The notes beneath the pieces are model-generated. The model did no database searches, was not told the DNA's origin, and saw only the letters and a program-made list of their open reading frames with translations. Source: Methylomicrobium sp. wino1 (GTDB lineage Bacteria; Pseudomonadota; Gammaproteobacteria; Methylococcales; Methylomonadaceae). Taken from it: a DNA stretch of 64,000 bases. A program made the position numbers and the translations under genes. The stretch's first letter is position 1; the number at the start of each line of letters is the position of its first letter. This document shows, one piece after another, positions 54,728-63,912 of the stretch. Location: the NCBI RefSeq assembly GCF_003932755.1, contig NZ_CP024202.1:992001-1056000 (forward strand). The letters are read 5' to 3'.

Positions 54728-55261
54728 ATGCATCAGCAACTGATCATTGACAAAATATCCGGTATTCTGGCGGCGACCGACGACAGCTATGATCAAAAAC
54801 TGACCAACCTACTCGACCAAGCGAAACGCGTGTTCGTATCGGGCGCGGGTCGGTCGGGCTTGATCGGTCGGTTTTTTGCGATGCGCTTGATGCATAGCGG
54901 CTATGATGTCAGCGTGGTTGGCGAGATTGTCACGCCGAGCATCAAGGCGGGCGACCTGTTGATCATCATTTCAGGCTCGGGCGAAACCGAACAATTGATC
55001 GCGTTCACCAAGAAAGCGAAAGAAATCGGCGCCAAAATCCTGTTGATCTCGGCGAAAAGCGATTCGAGCATTGGAGATATGGCTGACGCGGTGTTCCAGG
55101 TTGGGACCTCGGAGCTGTATGGCAAAGTGAAAGGCATGCCGATGGGCACCGTATTCGAACTATCAACGCTGTTCTTCCTGGAAGCGATCATCTCACATAT
55201 CATTCATGAGAAAGGCATTCCGGAAGAAGAAATGAGATCGCGGCACGCGAACCTGGAATGA
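54728..55261 (+). CDS. phi: 6-phospho-3-hexuloisomerase, copy 1
   Basis: A 177-residue SIS-domain enzyme converting hexulose-6-phosphate to fructose-6-phosphate. Typical parts are VFVSGAGRSGLIGRFFAMRL, ISGSGETEQLI and HANLE at the end. It is coupled to hps; the pair works as a unit to fix formaldehyde. Confidence 0.97.
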   Translation: MHQQLIIDKISGILAATDDSYDQKLTNLLDQAKRVFVSGAGRSGLIGRFFAMRLMHSGYDVSVVGEIVTPSIKAGDLLIIISGSGETEQLIAFTKKAKEIGAKILLISAKSDSSIGDMADAVFQVGTSELYGKVKGMPMGTVFELSTLFFLEAIISHIIHEKGIPEEEMRSRHANLE

Positions 55262-55267
55262 GCCGAT

Positions 55268-55334
55268 GCGGAGCGATCCGCGCTGGAACAAACCAAAAAG
55301 CCGAATCGAACGAGTGGCGACCTGTCACTCGTTC
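55268..55334. other. two hairpins between phi and tkt, copy 1
   Basis: GCGGAGCGATCCGC (55268-55281) and a 9-bp stem GAACGAGTG/CACTCGTTC (55308-55316 with 55326-55334) lie in the 171-base gap. Neither has a T run, so mRNA processing or stability sites are more likely than a full terminator. Confidence 0.5.
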
Positions 55335-55432
55335 CAACCGAATTCCAACACAACAAAAGAAGTGACCGAGCCGCAAGGCTTTACCAAAACGAGTCACCGT
55401 TGTAACTTACCGAATTGACAAAGGAGAAGAAT

Positions 55433-57445
55433 ATGCCTTCGCGCCGAGACTTAGCGAACGCCATACGCGCTTTGAGCATGGATGCCGTCCAAAAAGCCAA
55501 CTCCGGACACCCGGGCGCACCGATGGGGATGGCGGATATCGCCGAGGTGTTGTGGAACGACTTTCTGCAGCATAACCCGACTAACCCGAACTGGGCCAAT
55601 CGAGACCGTTTTGTACTATCCAACGGACACGGCTCGATGCTGCTGTACTCGTTACTGCATCTGACAGGTTACCAGCTGCCGATCGACGAACTGAAACAAT
55701 TCCGTCAACTGCATTCAAAAACCCCGGGTCATCCGGAATACGGCTATGCGCCGGGCGTCGAAACGACGACCGGACCGTTAGGTCAAGGCGTCACCAATGC
55801 CGTGGGCTTTGCGATAGCCGAACGCGCACTAGCGGGTCAATTCAACCGTCCCGGGCACGAAATCGTCGACCATTACACCTACGCCTTCCTGGGCGACGGC
55901 TGTTTAATGGAAGGCATCTCGCATGAAGCCTGCTCATTGGCCGGCTCAATGAAACTGGGCAAACTGATTGCCGTCTACGACGACAATAACATCTCGATCG
56001 ACGGCGAAGTCCGCGGTCACGGCGACACGCCGGGCTGGTTCCTGGACGACACGCCGAAACGCTTCGAAGCCTACGGCTGGCACGTCATCCCGAAAGTAGA
56101 CGGCCATAACCCTGAAGCCGTCAAAAAAGCCTTGGAAGAAGCGCGTAGCGTCACCGACCGGCCGACATTGATCTGCTGCCAAACCATCATTGGCTGGGGC
56201 TCGCCGAACAAAGAAGGCAAGGAAGAATGTCATGGAGCGGCATTAGGCGAAGCCGAGATCGCGGCAACCCGCGAACGCATCGGCTGGCCGCATGCACCAT
56301 TCGAAATACCGGCGGACGTCTACGCGGGTTGGGATGCGAAAGGCAAAGGCGCGCGTCAAGAAGCGGACTGGAACGACAAATTCGCGAAATATAAAGCAGC
56401 GCATCCGGAACTGGCGGCCGAATTCGGACGCCGCATGAACGGACAACTGCCGAGCGACTGGTCGGAAAAGGCGAACGCCTTCATTGCCGCGGTCGACGCG
56501 AAAGGCGAAACCATCGCCAGCCGCAAAGCCTCGCAAAACACCCTGAACGGATTCGGACCGTTACTGCCCGAACTGATGGGCGGCTCGGCGGACTTGGCAG
56601 GCTCCAACTTGACCCTGTGGTCGGGTTGCAAAGACGTCAATGCGCCTGGGCACGACGGCAACTACGTCTACTACGGCGTACGCGAATTCGGCATGTCGGC
56701 GATCATGAACGGCATCACCCTGCACGGTGGGCTCAAACCGTACGGCGCGACCTTCCTGATGTTCTCCGAATACGCGCGGAATGCTTTGCGGATGGCGTCG
56801 TTGATGAAAATCCCGACCATCTTCGTATACACGCACGATTCGATAGGCCTCGGCGAAGACGGACCGACCCATCAACCGGTCGAGCAAACCGCGACCTTGC
56901 GGATGATCCCGAACATGCAAGTCTGGCGTCCATGCGATGCGGTCGAATCGGCGGTGTCGTGGAAAGCGGCGATTGAACGAAACGATGGGCCGAGCTGTCT
57001 GATTTTCTCACGGCAAAACCTAGCGCATATCGCCCGGACGCCGGCCCAAATCGAAGCCATCGGTAAAGGCGGCTACATCCTGAAAGACAGTGAAGGTCAG
57101 CCGGACGTGATCCTGATCGCGACGGGATCGGAAGTCGAATTGGCGGTGAAAGCAGCGGACGAGTTGAGCGGTAAAGGCAAAAAAGTTCGTGTGGTATCGA
57201 TGCCGTCAACCAACGTATTTGATGCGCAAGACGAAGCGTACCGCGAATCGGTATTGCCGAAAGCCGTCACGAAGCGCGTGGTCGTTGAAGCGGGCGTGAC
57301 CGACAGCTGGTGGAAATACGCGGGCACTCAAGGTTGCGTCATCGGAATGGATCGCTTTGGCGAATCGGCACCGGCCGGTGCGCTGTTCAAAGAGTTCGGC
57401 TTCACCGTTGACAATGTCGTCAAACACGTCGAAGCTCTGCTTTGA
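55433..57445 (+). CDS. tkt: transketolase, copy 1
   Basis: A 670-residue thiamine-diphosphate enzyme starting at ATG 55433 behind AAGGAG; a TTG 18 bases upstream is rejected. The cofactor site is [15 protein letters not shown] to DDNNISIDG (about residues 150-185), and the catalytic glutamate is in [12 protein letters not shown] (near residue 418). It moves two-carbon units in the sugar rearrangements that regenerate ribulose-5-phosphate. Use of formaldehyde as acceptor, making dihydroxyacetone, is a known side activity in yeasts but is not shown here. Confidence 0.97.
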   Translation: MPSRRDLANAIRALSMDAVQKANSGHPGAPMGMADIAEVLWNDFLQHNPTNPNWANRDRFVLSNGHGSMLLYSLLHLTGYQLPIDELKQFRQLHSKTPGHPEYGYAPGVETTTGPLGQGVTNAVGFAIAERALAGQFNRPGHEIVDHYTYAFLGDGCLMEGISHEACSLAGSMKLGKLIAVYDDNNISIDGEVRGHGDTPGWFLDDTPKRFEAYGWHVIPKVDGHNPEAVKKALEEARSVTDRPTLICCQTIIGWGSPNKEGKEECHGAALGEAEIAATRERIGWPHAPFEIPADVYAGWDAKGKGARQEADWNDKFAKYKAAHPELAAEFGRRMNGQLPSDWSEKANAFIAAVDAKGETIASRKASQNTLNGFGPLLPELMGGSADLAGSNLTLWSGCKDVNAPGHDGNYVYYGVREFGMSAIMNGITLHGGLKPYGATFLMFSEYARNALRMASLMKIPTIFVYTHDSIGLGEDGPTHQPVEQTATLRMIPNMQVWRPCDAVESAVSWKAAIERNDGPSCLIFSRQNLAHIARTPAQIEAIGKGGYILKDSEGQPDVILIATGSEVELAVKAADELSGKGKKVRVVSMPSTNVFDAQDEAYRESVLPKAVTKRVVVEAGVTDSWWKYAGTQGCVIGMDRFGESAPAGALFKEFGFTVDNVVKHVEALL

Positions 57446-57602
57446 TTCATTTTTAGCTAGTACCAGCAGAGTCTGGATAACAAAATGGTTTGCGGTGCCT
57501 TGAGGTCATTTAATCTCTCGGTATCCGCGATCCGATTAGGCTTCGTCGGCGGATTTTGCTGAACAGCTTCTTAAAAACAACGTATTGATGTGGTGTCCAC
57601 AA

Positions 57603-58958
57603 ATGAAAAATAATAATTGGCTGAATAGTTTATTAGGGATACTGCCGACCTTTTCTTCCGACGACTCGGTCGAGCTGAGTAGCGATGTTGTAGTGTCTGT
57701 CAGAAATTCCGAAGGGCCGACAGGAGTAGAGCGATATCTAAATAAAATCACTCCGGAAAAAACGGTTTCCGTGACGGGTGTTGCAAGATATCTTGAAAAG
57801 CACGATGTAAAGCCGGAAGCAGATATACCTCAAGAAATTGTTGTCGAGAAATTAGAGCCAGAGACATTGCCGGAAGAAATCGAATCCGGAGTATCTCGAT
57901 ATTTAACGAAAGTGAACGAGCGGGCCAAGGTTGAACCGGCAGTTACCGGGGTGGCTAAGTACCAAATGAGGCATGAGATACTGGATAAGCCCCGTGAGAT
58001 TGTAACCGGGGTAGCGAAATACCTGACTAAACAAGGATTTGAAGAAAAAAAGGTGCCGGTTAGAACCGGCGTCGAAAAATATGTCGCTAAGCAAGATTTA
58101 TTGGAAAATACTGAGGTGCCGTCAACAGGAGTCGCCAAATATTTATTGCGTCAGCAAATTGAAACGAGCCACTTGCCGCAAACGACTAAAGTTTCTAAAT
58201 ATATGACGCAGCAAGAACAAGCTGCGCGTCAAATACCGGCATTGACCGGTGTAACAAAATATCTCACCAAACAAATAGAGTTAGCCAAAAAATCCGCTCA
58301 ATTAACTGGAGTAGAGAAGTTCATTGATGAGCAGGATAAGGCGGAAAAAAGGCTGGCGGCGGAAAAAATTGTCGCAAGATATATTGAAGAAGCTCGATTA
58401 GCTGCAGAAAAAAAAGCAGTCGTTGCCACTGCGACTGAAACGACAGAGGAGTCGATTGAAAGTAAATTAGCGGCTATCAAAGAAATGGACGGAACGGGTG
58501 TGGATAAATATGTCGCGAGACGGACTATTTTAATTAGCCTGCAACCGCCGGTTACCGGCGTAGCAAAATATGCCGCTAAAAAATTAGCTAAGGAACATGG
58601 CGAGCCGGTTAAAACCGGCGTTGCCAGATATTTAGTAAAACAATATTTGGCTTCTTTGAATGCGCCGATAGTGACTAAGGTTGAAAAATATATAACAAAA
58701 AGAGAATTGTTAGCGTTGAGAGCGCCGGCGACGACTAGCGTAGATAAATATCTTGCTAAATCTTTATTATCTCGTAAAGACACGTTAAAAGTTTCCGGTG
58801 TATCCAAATATGTGAAAAATCACGCCTTGACTGATAATAAGGTACGTAACATAACTGGTGTTGCAAGATATATGATCAAGCAAATCGTAGCCCCAACTGC
58901 TGCCGAGCCGGTCATCGAGCTGACCGGCGTCGAAAAATATTTAAGGAATGCCGGTTAG
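57603..58958 (+). CDS. TGVxKY-repeat protein, soluble, next to RuMP cassette 1
   Basis: About 451 residues from ATG 57603 (an ATG at 57588 is possible; neither has a strong ribosome-binding site). Almost the whole protein is made of a motif TGV-x-(K/R)-Y-(L/V/M)-x-(K/R), seen in 18 clear copies and one weak copy (KIVARYIEE), spaced mostly 18-25 residues apart by charged, helix-prone linkers. Variants include SGVSRYL, TKVSKYM and TSVDKYL. There is no signal peptide or membrane helix, so it should be cytoplasmic. I do not know a named family. Repeated short motifs in charged linkers suit a scaffold binding many copies of one partner. Confidence 0.85.
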   Translation: MKNNNWLNSLLGILPTFSSDDSVELSSDVVVSVRNSEGPTGVERYLNKITPEKTVSVTGVARYLEKHDVKPEADIPQEIVVEKLEPETLPEEIESGVSRYLTKVNERAKVEPAVTGVAKYQMRHEILDKPREIVTGVAKYLTKQGFEEKKVPVRTGVEKYVAKQDLLENTEVPSTGVAKYLLRQQIETSHLPQTTKVSKYMTQQEQAARQIPALTGVTKYLTKQIELAKKSAQLTGVEKFIDEQDKAEKRLAAEKIVARYIEEARLAAEKKAVVATATETTEESIESKLAAIKEMDGTGVDKYVARRTILISLQPPVTGVAKYAAKKLAKEHGEPVKTGVARYLVKQYLASLNAPIVTKVEKYITKRELLALRAPATTSVDKYLAKSLLSRKDTLKVSGVSKYVKNHALTDNKVRNITGVARYMIKQIVAPTAAEPVIELTGVEKYLRNAG

Positions 58959-59247
58959 TATTTCCTAAAATGAATTGATTTCAAGCGATATGCGGGTAGT
59001 CGGGTTAGCTCGATAGAGCTTAGCCCGACCCTCGAGGCCGAATAATCGGCTAAACTTCTTCTCTAGCCGCAAGCCTAAGCTTGCAAACCCTAACAGCGAT
59101 AAATGGAATTGGCTCGTTCCAAGCATTTAAGCGCTGCTTCTCGCTTTTTCGACCCAAAGTCTCTAAAAGGTATTGGGCATTGACATTTCAGTCCTTTCTA
59201 CTTTACAGTTACCTCCGCATAACGAATATGTAACAAAAAATAATAAC
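58959..59247. other. region between repeat protein 1 and RuMP cassette 2
   Basis: Non-coding. It contains a separate promoter for the second cassette (59180-59109 region boxes described separately) and short inverted fragments such as GCCTAAGCTTGC. It is unrelated to the sequence upstream of cassette 1. Confidence 0.45.
59180..59209 (+). promoter_or_regulatory. sigma-70-like promoter upstream of hps copy 2
   Basis: TTGACA at 59180-59185, 18 bases, then TACAGT at 59204-59209. The leader to the hps ATG would be about 50 bases, much shorter than in copy 1. Confidence 0.45.
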
Positions 59248-59263
59248 CTATCGGAGAAGAAAC

Positions 59264-59911
59264 ATGGCAAGACCATTAATACAAATGGCGTTGGACTCAT
59301 TGGATTTCGATCAAACCGTTGCGCTTGCCGAGCAAGTGGCACCGTACGTAGATATTTTTGAGATTGGCACCCCATGCATCAAACACAACGGGGTTGGCTT
59401 AGTGAAAGAACTGAGACAACGTTTCCCGGACCAACTGTTGTTGGTTGACCTGAAAACGATGGATGCCGGCGAATACGAAGCGGCGCCGTTCTACGCAGCG
59501 GGCGCGGACATCTGCACCGTGTTGGGCGTATCGGGTCTAGCCACTATCGGTGGTGTGATCAAAGCGGCGCGCACGCACAATGCCGAAGTGCAAGTCGACC
59601 TGATCAACGTGCCTGACAAAGTCGAGTGTGCACGCGAATCGGCGAAACTGGGCGCACAAATCGTCGGTGTACACACTGGCTTGGACGCACAAGCAGCTGG
59701 CCAAACGCCATTTGCCGACCTGCAAGCGATTGCCGATCTGGGCCTGAACGTACGCGTATCGGTAGCCGGCGGTATCAAACAAGCGACAGTGCAACAAGTG
59801 GTTGCCAGCGGCGCGAGCATCATCGTGGTCGGTGCGGCGATTTACGGTGCGCCATCCCCGGCGGAAGCGGCTCGTGAAATCCGTCAACTGGTTGATGCAG
59901 CGAGTGCATAA
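59264..59911 (+). CDS. hps: 3-hexulose-6-phosphate synthase, copy 2
   Basis: 215 residues, the same protein as at 54077 with Asp62, Lys64 and Asp67 intact. It differs only in its upstream region: 16 bases before the ATG the sequence departs from copy 1, so expression may differ while the enzyme is the same. Confidence 0.97.
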   Translation: MARPLIQMALDSLDFDQTVALAEQVAPYVDIFEIGTPCIKHNGVGLVKELRQRFPDQLLLVDLKTMDAGEYEAAPFYAAGADICTVLGVSGLATIGGVIKAARTHNAEVQVDLINVPDKVECARESAKLGAQIVGVHTGLDAQAAGQTPFADLQAIADLGLNVRVSVAGGIKQATVQQVVASGASIIVVGAAIYGAPSPAEAAREIRQLVDAASA

Positions 59912-59914
59912 GTC

Positions 59915-60448
59915 ATGCATCAGCAACTGATCATTGACAAAATATCCGGTATTCTGGCGGCGACCGACGACAGCTATGATCAAAAACTGACCAACCTACT
60001 CGACCAAGCGAAACGCGTGTTCGTATCGGGCGCGGGTCGGTCGGGCTTGATCGGTCGGTTTTTTGCGATGCGCTTGATGCATAGCGGCTATGATGTCAGC
60101 GTGGTTGGCGAGATTGTCACGCCGAGCATCAAGGCGGGCGACCTGTTGATCATCATTTCAGGCTCGGGCGAAACCGAACAATTGATCGCGTTCACCAAGA
60201 AAGCGAAAGAAATCGGCGCCAAAATCCTGTTGATCTCGGCGAAAAGCGATTCGAGCATTGGAGATATGGCTGACGCGGTGTTCCAGGTTGGGACCTCGGA
60301 GCTGTATGGCAAAGTGAAAGGCATGCCGATGGGCACCGTATTCGAACTATCAACGCTGTTCTTCCTGGAAGCGATCATCTCACATATCATTCATGAGAAA
60401 GGCATTCCGGAAGAAGAAATGAGATCGCGGCACGCGAACCTGGAATGA
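59915..60448 (+). CDS. phi: 6-phospho-3-hexuloisomerase, copy 2
   Basis: 177 residues, the same protein as at 54728, three bases after hps. The SIS-domain residues in GAGRSGLIG and ISGSGETEQ are unchanged. Confidence 0.97.
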   Translation: MHQQLIIDKISGILAATDDSYDQKLTNLLDQAKRVFVSGAGRSGLIGRFFAMRLMHSGYDVSVVGEIVTPSIKAGDLLIIISGSGETEQLIAFTKKAKEIGAKILLISAKSDSSIGDMADAVFQVGTSELYGKVKGMPMGTVFELSTLFFLEAIISHIIHEKGIPEEEMRSRHANLE

Positions 60449-60454
60449 GCCGAT

Positions 60455-60521
60455 GCGGAGCGATCCGCGCTGGAACAAACCAAAAAGCCGAATCGAACGA
60501 GTGGCGACCTGTCACTCGTTC
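60455..60521. other. two hairpins between phi and tkt, copy 2
   Basis: The same two stems as in copy 1, preserved base for base in this non-coding gap. Confidence 0.5.
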
Positions 60522-60619
60522 CAACCGAATTCCAACACAACAAAAGAAGTGACCGAGCCGCAAGGCTTTACCAAAACGAGTCACCGTTGTAACTTACCGA
60601 ATTGACAAAGGAGAAGAAT

Positions 60620-62632
60620 ATGCCTTCGCGCCGAGACTTAGCGAACGCCATACGCGCTTTGAGCATGGATGCCGTCCAAAAAGCCAACTCCGGACACCCG
60701 GGCGCACCGATGGGGATGGCGGATATCGCCGAGGTGTTGTGGAACGACTTTCTGCAGCATAACCCGACTAACCCGAACTGGGCCAATCGAGACCGTTTTG
60801 TACTATCCAACGGACACGGCTCGATGCTGCTGTACTCGTTACTGCATCTGACAGGTTACCAGCTGCCGATCGACGAACTGAAACAATTCCGTCAACTGCA
60901 TTCAAAAACCCCGGGTCATCCGGAATACGGCTATGCGCCGGGCGTCGAAACGACGACCGGACCGTTAGGTCAAGGCGTCACCAATGCCGTGGGCTTTGCG
61001 ATAGCCGAACGCGCACTAGCGGGTCAATTCAACCGTCCCGGGCACGAAATCGTCGACCATTACACCTACGCCTTCCTGGGCGACGGCTGTTTAATGGAAG
61101 GCATCTCGCATGAAGCCTGCTCATTGGCCGGCTCAATGAAACTGGGCAAACTGATTGCCGTCTACGACGACAATAACATCTCGATCGACGGCGAAGTCCG
61201 CGGTCACGGCGACACGCCGGGCTGGTTCCTGGACGACACGCCGAAACGCTTCGAAGCCTACGGCTGGCACGTCATCCCGAAAGTAGACGGCCATAACCCT
61301 GAAGCCGTCAAAAAAGCCTTGGAAGAAGCGCGTAGCGTCACCGACCGGCCGACATTGATCTGCTGCCAAACCATCATTGGCTGGGGCTCGCCGAACAAAG
61401 AAGGCAAGGAAGAATGTCATGGAGCGGCATTAGGCGAAGCCGAGATCGCGGCAACCCGCGAACGCATCGGCTGGCCGCATGCACCATTCGAAATACCGGC
61501 GGACGTCTACGCGGGTTGGGATGCGAAAGGCAAAGGCGCGCGTCAAGAAGCGGACTGGAACGACAAATTCGCGAAATATAAAGCAGCGCATCCGGAACTG
61601 GCGGCCGAATTCGGACGCCGCATGAACGGACAACTGCCGAGCGACTGGTCGGAAAAGGCGAACGCCTTCATTGCCGCGGTCGACGCGAAAGGCGAAACCA
61701 TCGCCAGCCGCAAAGCCTCGCAAAACACCCTGAACGGATTCGGACCGTTACTGCCCGAACTGATGGGCGGCTCGGCGGACTTGGCAGGCTCCAACTTGAC
61801 CCTGTGGTCGGGTTGCAAAGACGTCAATGCGCCTGGGCACGACGGCAACTACGTCTACTACGGCGTACGCGAATTCGGCATGTCGGCGATCATGAACGGC
61901 ATCACCCTGCACGGTGGGCTCAAACCGTACGGCGCGACCTTCCTGATGTTCTCCGAATACGCGCGGAATGCTTTGCGGATGGCGTCGTTGATGAAAATCC
62001 CGACCATCTTCGTATACACGCACGATTCGATAGGCCTCGGCGAAGACGGACCGACCCATCAACCGGTCGAGCAAACCGCGACCTTGCGGATGATCCCGAA
62101 CATGCAAGTCTGGCGTCCATGCGATGCGGTCGAATCGGCGGTGTCGTGGAAAGCGGCGATTGAACGAAACGATGGGCCGAGCTGTCTGATTTTCTCACGG
62201 CAAAACCTAGCGCATATCGCCCGGACGCCGGCCCAAATCGAAGCCATCGGTAAAGGCGGCTACATCCTGAAAGACAGTGAAGGTCAGCCGGACGTGATCC
62301 TGATCGCGACGGGATCGGAAGTCGAATTGGCGGTGAAAGCAGCGGACGAGTTGAGCGGTAAAGGCAAAAAAGTTCGTGTGGTATCGATGCCGTCAACCAA
62401 CGTATTTGATGCGCAAGACGAAGCGTACCGCGAATCGGTATTGCCGAAAGCCGTCACGAAGCGCGTGGTCGTTGAAGCGGGCGTGACCGACAGCTGGTGG
62501 AAATACGCGGGCACTCAAGGTTGCGTCATCGGAATGGATCGCTTTGGCGAATCGGCACCGGCCGGTGCGCTGTTCAAAGAGTTCGGCTTCACCGTTGACA
62601 ATGTCGTCAAACACGTCGAAGCTCTGCTTTGA
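60620..62632 (+). CDS. tkt: transketolase, copy 2
   Basis: 670 residues starting at ATG 60620 behind AAGGAG, the same protein as at 55433. After its stop the sequence departs from copy 1 within two bases and leads into the second repeat-protein gene. Confidence 0.97.
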   Translation: MPSRRDLANAIRALSMDAVQKANSGHPGAPMGMADIAEVLWNDFLQHNPTNPNWANRDRFVLSNGHGSMLLYSLLHLTGYQLPIDELKQFRQLHSKTPGHPEYGYAPGVETTTGPLGQGVTNAVGFAIAERALAGQFNRPGHEIVDHYTYAFLGDGCLMEGISHEACSLAGSMKLGKLIAVYDDNNISIDGEVRGHGDTPGWFLDDTPKRFEAYGWHVIPKVDGHNPEAVKKALEEARSVTDRPTLICCQTIIGWGSPNKEGKEECHGAALGEAEIAATRERIGWPHAPFEIPADVYAGWDAKGKGARQEADWNDKFAKYKAAHPELAAEFGRRMNGQLPSDWSEKANAFIAAVDAKGETIASRKASQNTLNGFGPLLPELMGGSADLAGSNLTLWSGCKDVNAPGHDGNYVYYGVREFGMSAIMNGITLHGGLKPYGATFLMFSEYARNALRMASLMKIPTIFVYTHDSIGLGEDGPTHQPVEQTATLRMIPNMQVWRPCDAVESAVSWKAAIERNDGPSCLIFSRQNLAHIARTPAQIEAIGKGGYILKDSEGQPDVILIATGSEVELAVKAADELSGKGKKVRVVSMPSTNVFDAQDEAYRESVLPKAVTKRVVVEAGVTDSWWKYAGTQGCVIGMDRFGESAPAGALFKEFGFTVDNVVKHVEALL

Positions 62633-62737
62633 TAATTAACTTTAACAATTAAAACATTACACAGAGCGAAAAGTCATTCGGAAATGCGTTAGTGACCGGA
62701 TGTCTTTTCCGCTTCCTACAGCAGAAAGGGGAATAAC

Positions 62738-63409
62738 GTGAAAGTGAATACTATTACCATGGGTGCTTTAGCATCCTTGCTACTATCTAGCCCGATAGTT
62801 GGCGCTGAAGATAAATATCCGGCATCTGATTTTAAACCACAAGTTCAATATCAGGATGCTGACTATATCGCCAATACAGCGAAACAGCCTGCCAAGGCAG
62901 AAGCCGCTGCCAAAACGACAGAGTCCGACTCTCGTTATCCGGCGACCAATTTCGAGCCGAAAGTGGTTTATCAAGATAGCGAGTATAAGCATACAACGCC
63001 AAAAGTAGCGGCTCCAAGTGCAAAATCAAGCTCGTCGTCTATAAGTTCAAGTACTGATGTAGCAAGCGCCGAATCGGCGAATCTAGAAGCGAAATCGGAC
63101 AACACTCTAGTGATCATAGTCGCCGTATTAGCCGCTGTCGGTTTTCTAGTATTTAGAAGACGTTCAGGCGTTGCCACGTCAAGTGCGAGTGCTTCGGCTT
63201 ATTATCAAGATAACAGCGGAACGACCGGCGTTGCAAGATATCTCAACAAACTTGAAGGCTCTGCTGTAACTGGCGTCGCTAAATATTTGGAAAGACAAGC
63301 AGCTTCGGTACAAGAAAAAGTTGCGACTACTGGCGTCGATAAATATTTGGAAAAGAAAGAATTGGAATCGGAAACCGGCGTATCGAAATATCTTCGCACT
63401 AAAGGCTAA
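62738..63409 (+). CDS. membrane protein with cytoplasmic TGVxKY repeats
   Basis: 223 residues from GTG 62738, with AAAGGGG eight bases upstream. Order: signal peptide (1-22, ending IVGA); two periplasmic copies of a motif YPA-(S/T)-(D/N)-F-x-P-x-V-x-YQD-x-x-Y (about 26-44 and 68-87); a serine-rich linker; one membrane helix (about 122-140, TLVIIVAVLAAVGFLVF) followed by RRR, which puts the C-terminus in the cytoplasm; then four repeats TGVARYL, TGVAKYL, TGVDKYL and TGVSKYL. The tail motif is the same as in the protein at 57603, so this could be a membrane anchor for the same partner. Family not recognised. Confidence 0.85.
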   Translation: MKVNTITMGALASLLLSSPIVGAEDKYPASDFKPQVQYQDADYIANTAKQPAKAEAAAKTTESDSRYPATNFEPKVVYQDSEYKHTTPKVAAPSAKSSSSSISSSTDVASAESANLEAKSDNTLVIIVAVLAAVGFLVFRRRSGVATSSASASAYYQDNSGTTGVARYLNKLEGSAVTGVAKYLERQAASVQEKVATTGVDKYLEKKELESETGVSKYLRTKG

Positions 63410-63912
63410 GATAAACGGCACGTATCGAGCCGAGAGCCCTTGATCGCTTTATTTAAGCGATAGCATAAATCGATTATTGCGTTCATAGTGAGGTAATGGC
63501 TGTCCGGTGCTAGATGTCTCAACAATGAATACCGGATTGCTTGATTAAATTTGATCGAGCATTTCGGTATTTACCTATCGCACTTCAAATTTCGGCATTA
63601 GTGTATGGTGGTGCCGAAATTTGACTAACGAAAGGTTGTAGTGAAACAGTTGCTTTTCAGAACTATAATGATCAATTGTAAGCTAATCGACAATACATCG
63701 ATTAGATATAGTAAAATATAAGAACTTCAAAGGCGGGCCTGCTCAATGACAAAATGAGGGGGGCCGATTTCAATACAATATAAGCGACAAAAACATTGCC
63801 GCTTAATAAAGCTTCCACTCCCGATATTAGTCTCGGATATATCACACTCATCGCAGACAATAGTGATAGGTAAGCTTAAAGATAAATATAACAGCAAATA
63901 AAGGTGCACAAA
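63410..63912. other. 503-bp region before the transaldolase gene
   Basis: It holds a shortened family A repeat at 63571-63645 (TACCTATCGCACTTCAAATT, then CCGAAATTTGACTAACG) and an AT-rich stretch at 63650-63910 that probably includes the tal promoter. No gene is supported. Confidence 0.5.
63571..63645. repeat. dispersed repeat family A, deletion derivative
   Basis: Both ends of family A are kept (CGCACTTCAAATTTCGGCA and GCCGAAATTTGACTAACG) while the middle is reduced to about 15 bases, so the ends can pair as one hairpin. Confidence 0.6.

Larger units (their letters stand above)
54061..57446 (+). repeat. 3,386-bp direct repeat, copy 1 (hps-phi-tkt)
   Basis: Bases 54061-57446 match 59248-62633 with no difference that I could see, coding and non-coding alike. 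Similarity begins 16 bases before the hps ATG and ends one base after the tkt stop; outside these points the two copies are unrelated. Confidence 0.93.
59248..62633 (+). repeat. 3,386-bp direct repeat, copy 2 (hps-phi-tkt)
   Basis: Second copy of the segment at 54061-57446, in the same direction, with the centre of each copy 5,187 bp apart. No inverted ends or transposase gene bound it, so it looks like a tandem-type duplication kept uniform by gene conversion, or a very recent one. Confidence 0.93.

Noticed and set aside
54061-62633. RuMP cassettes as a composite transposon
   Set aside because: No inverted ends, target duplication or transposase gene bounds either copy.
57603-63409. Carboxysome or microcompartment reading of the TGVxKY proteins
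   Set aside because: No shell protein, RuBisCO or encapsulation gene is present; only the general idea of a multivalent scaffold is kept.
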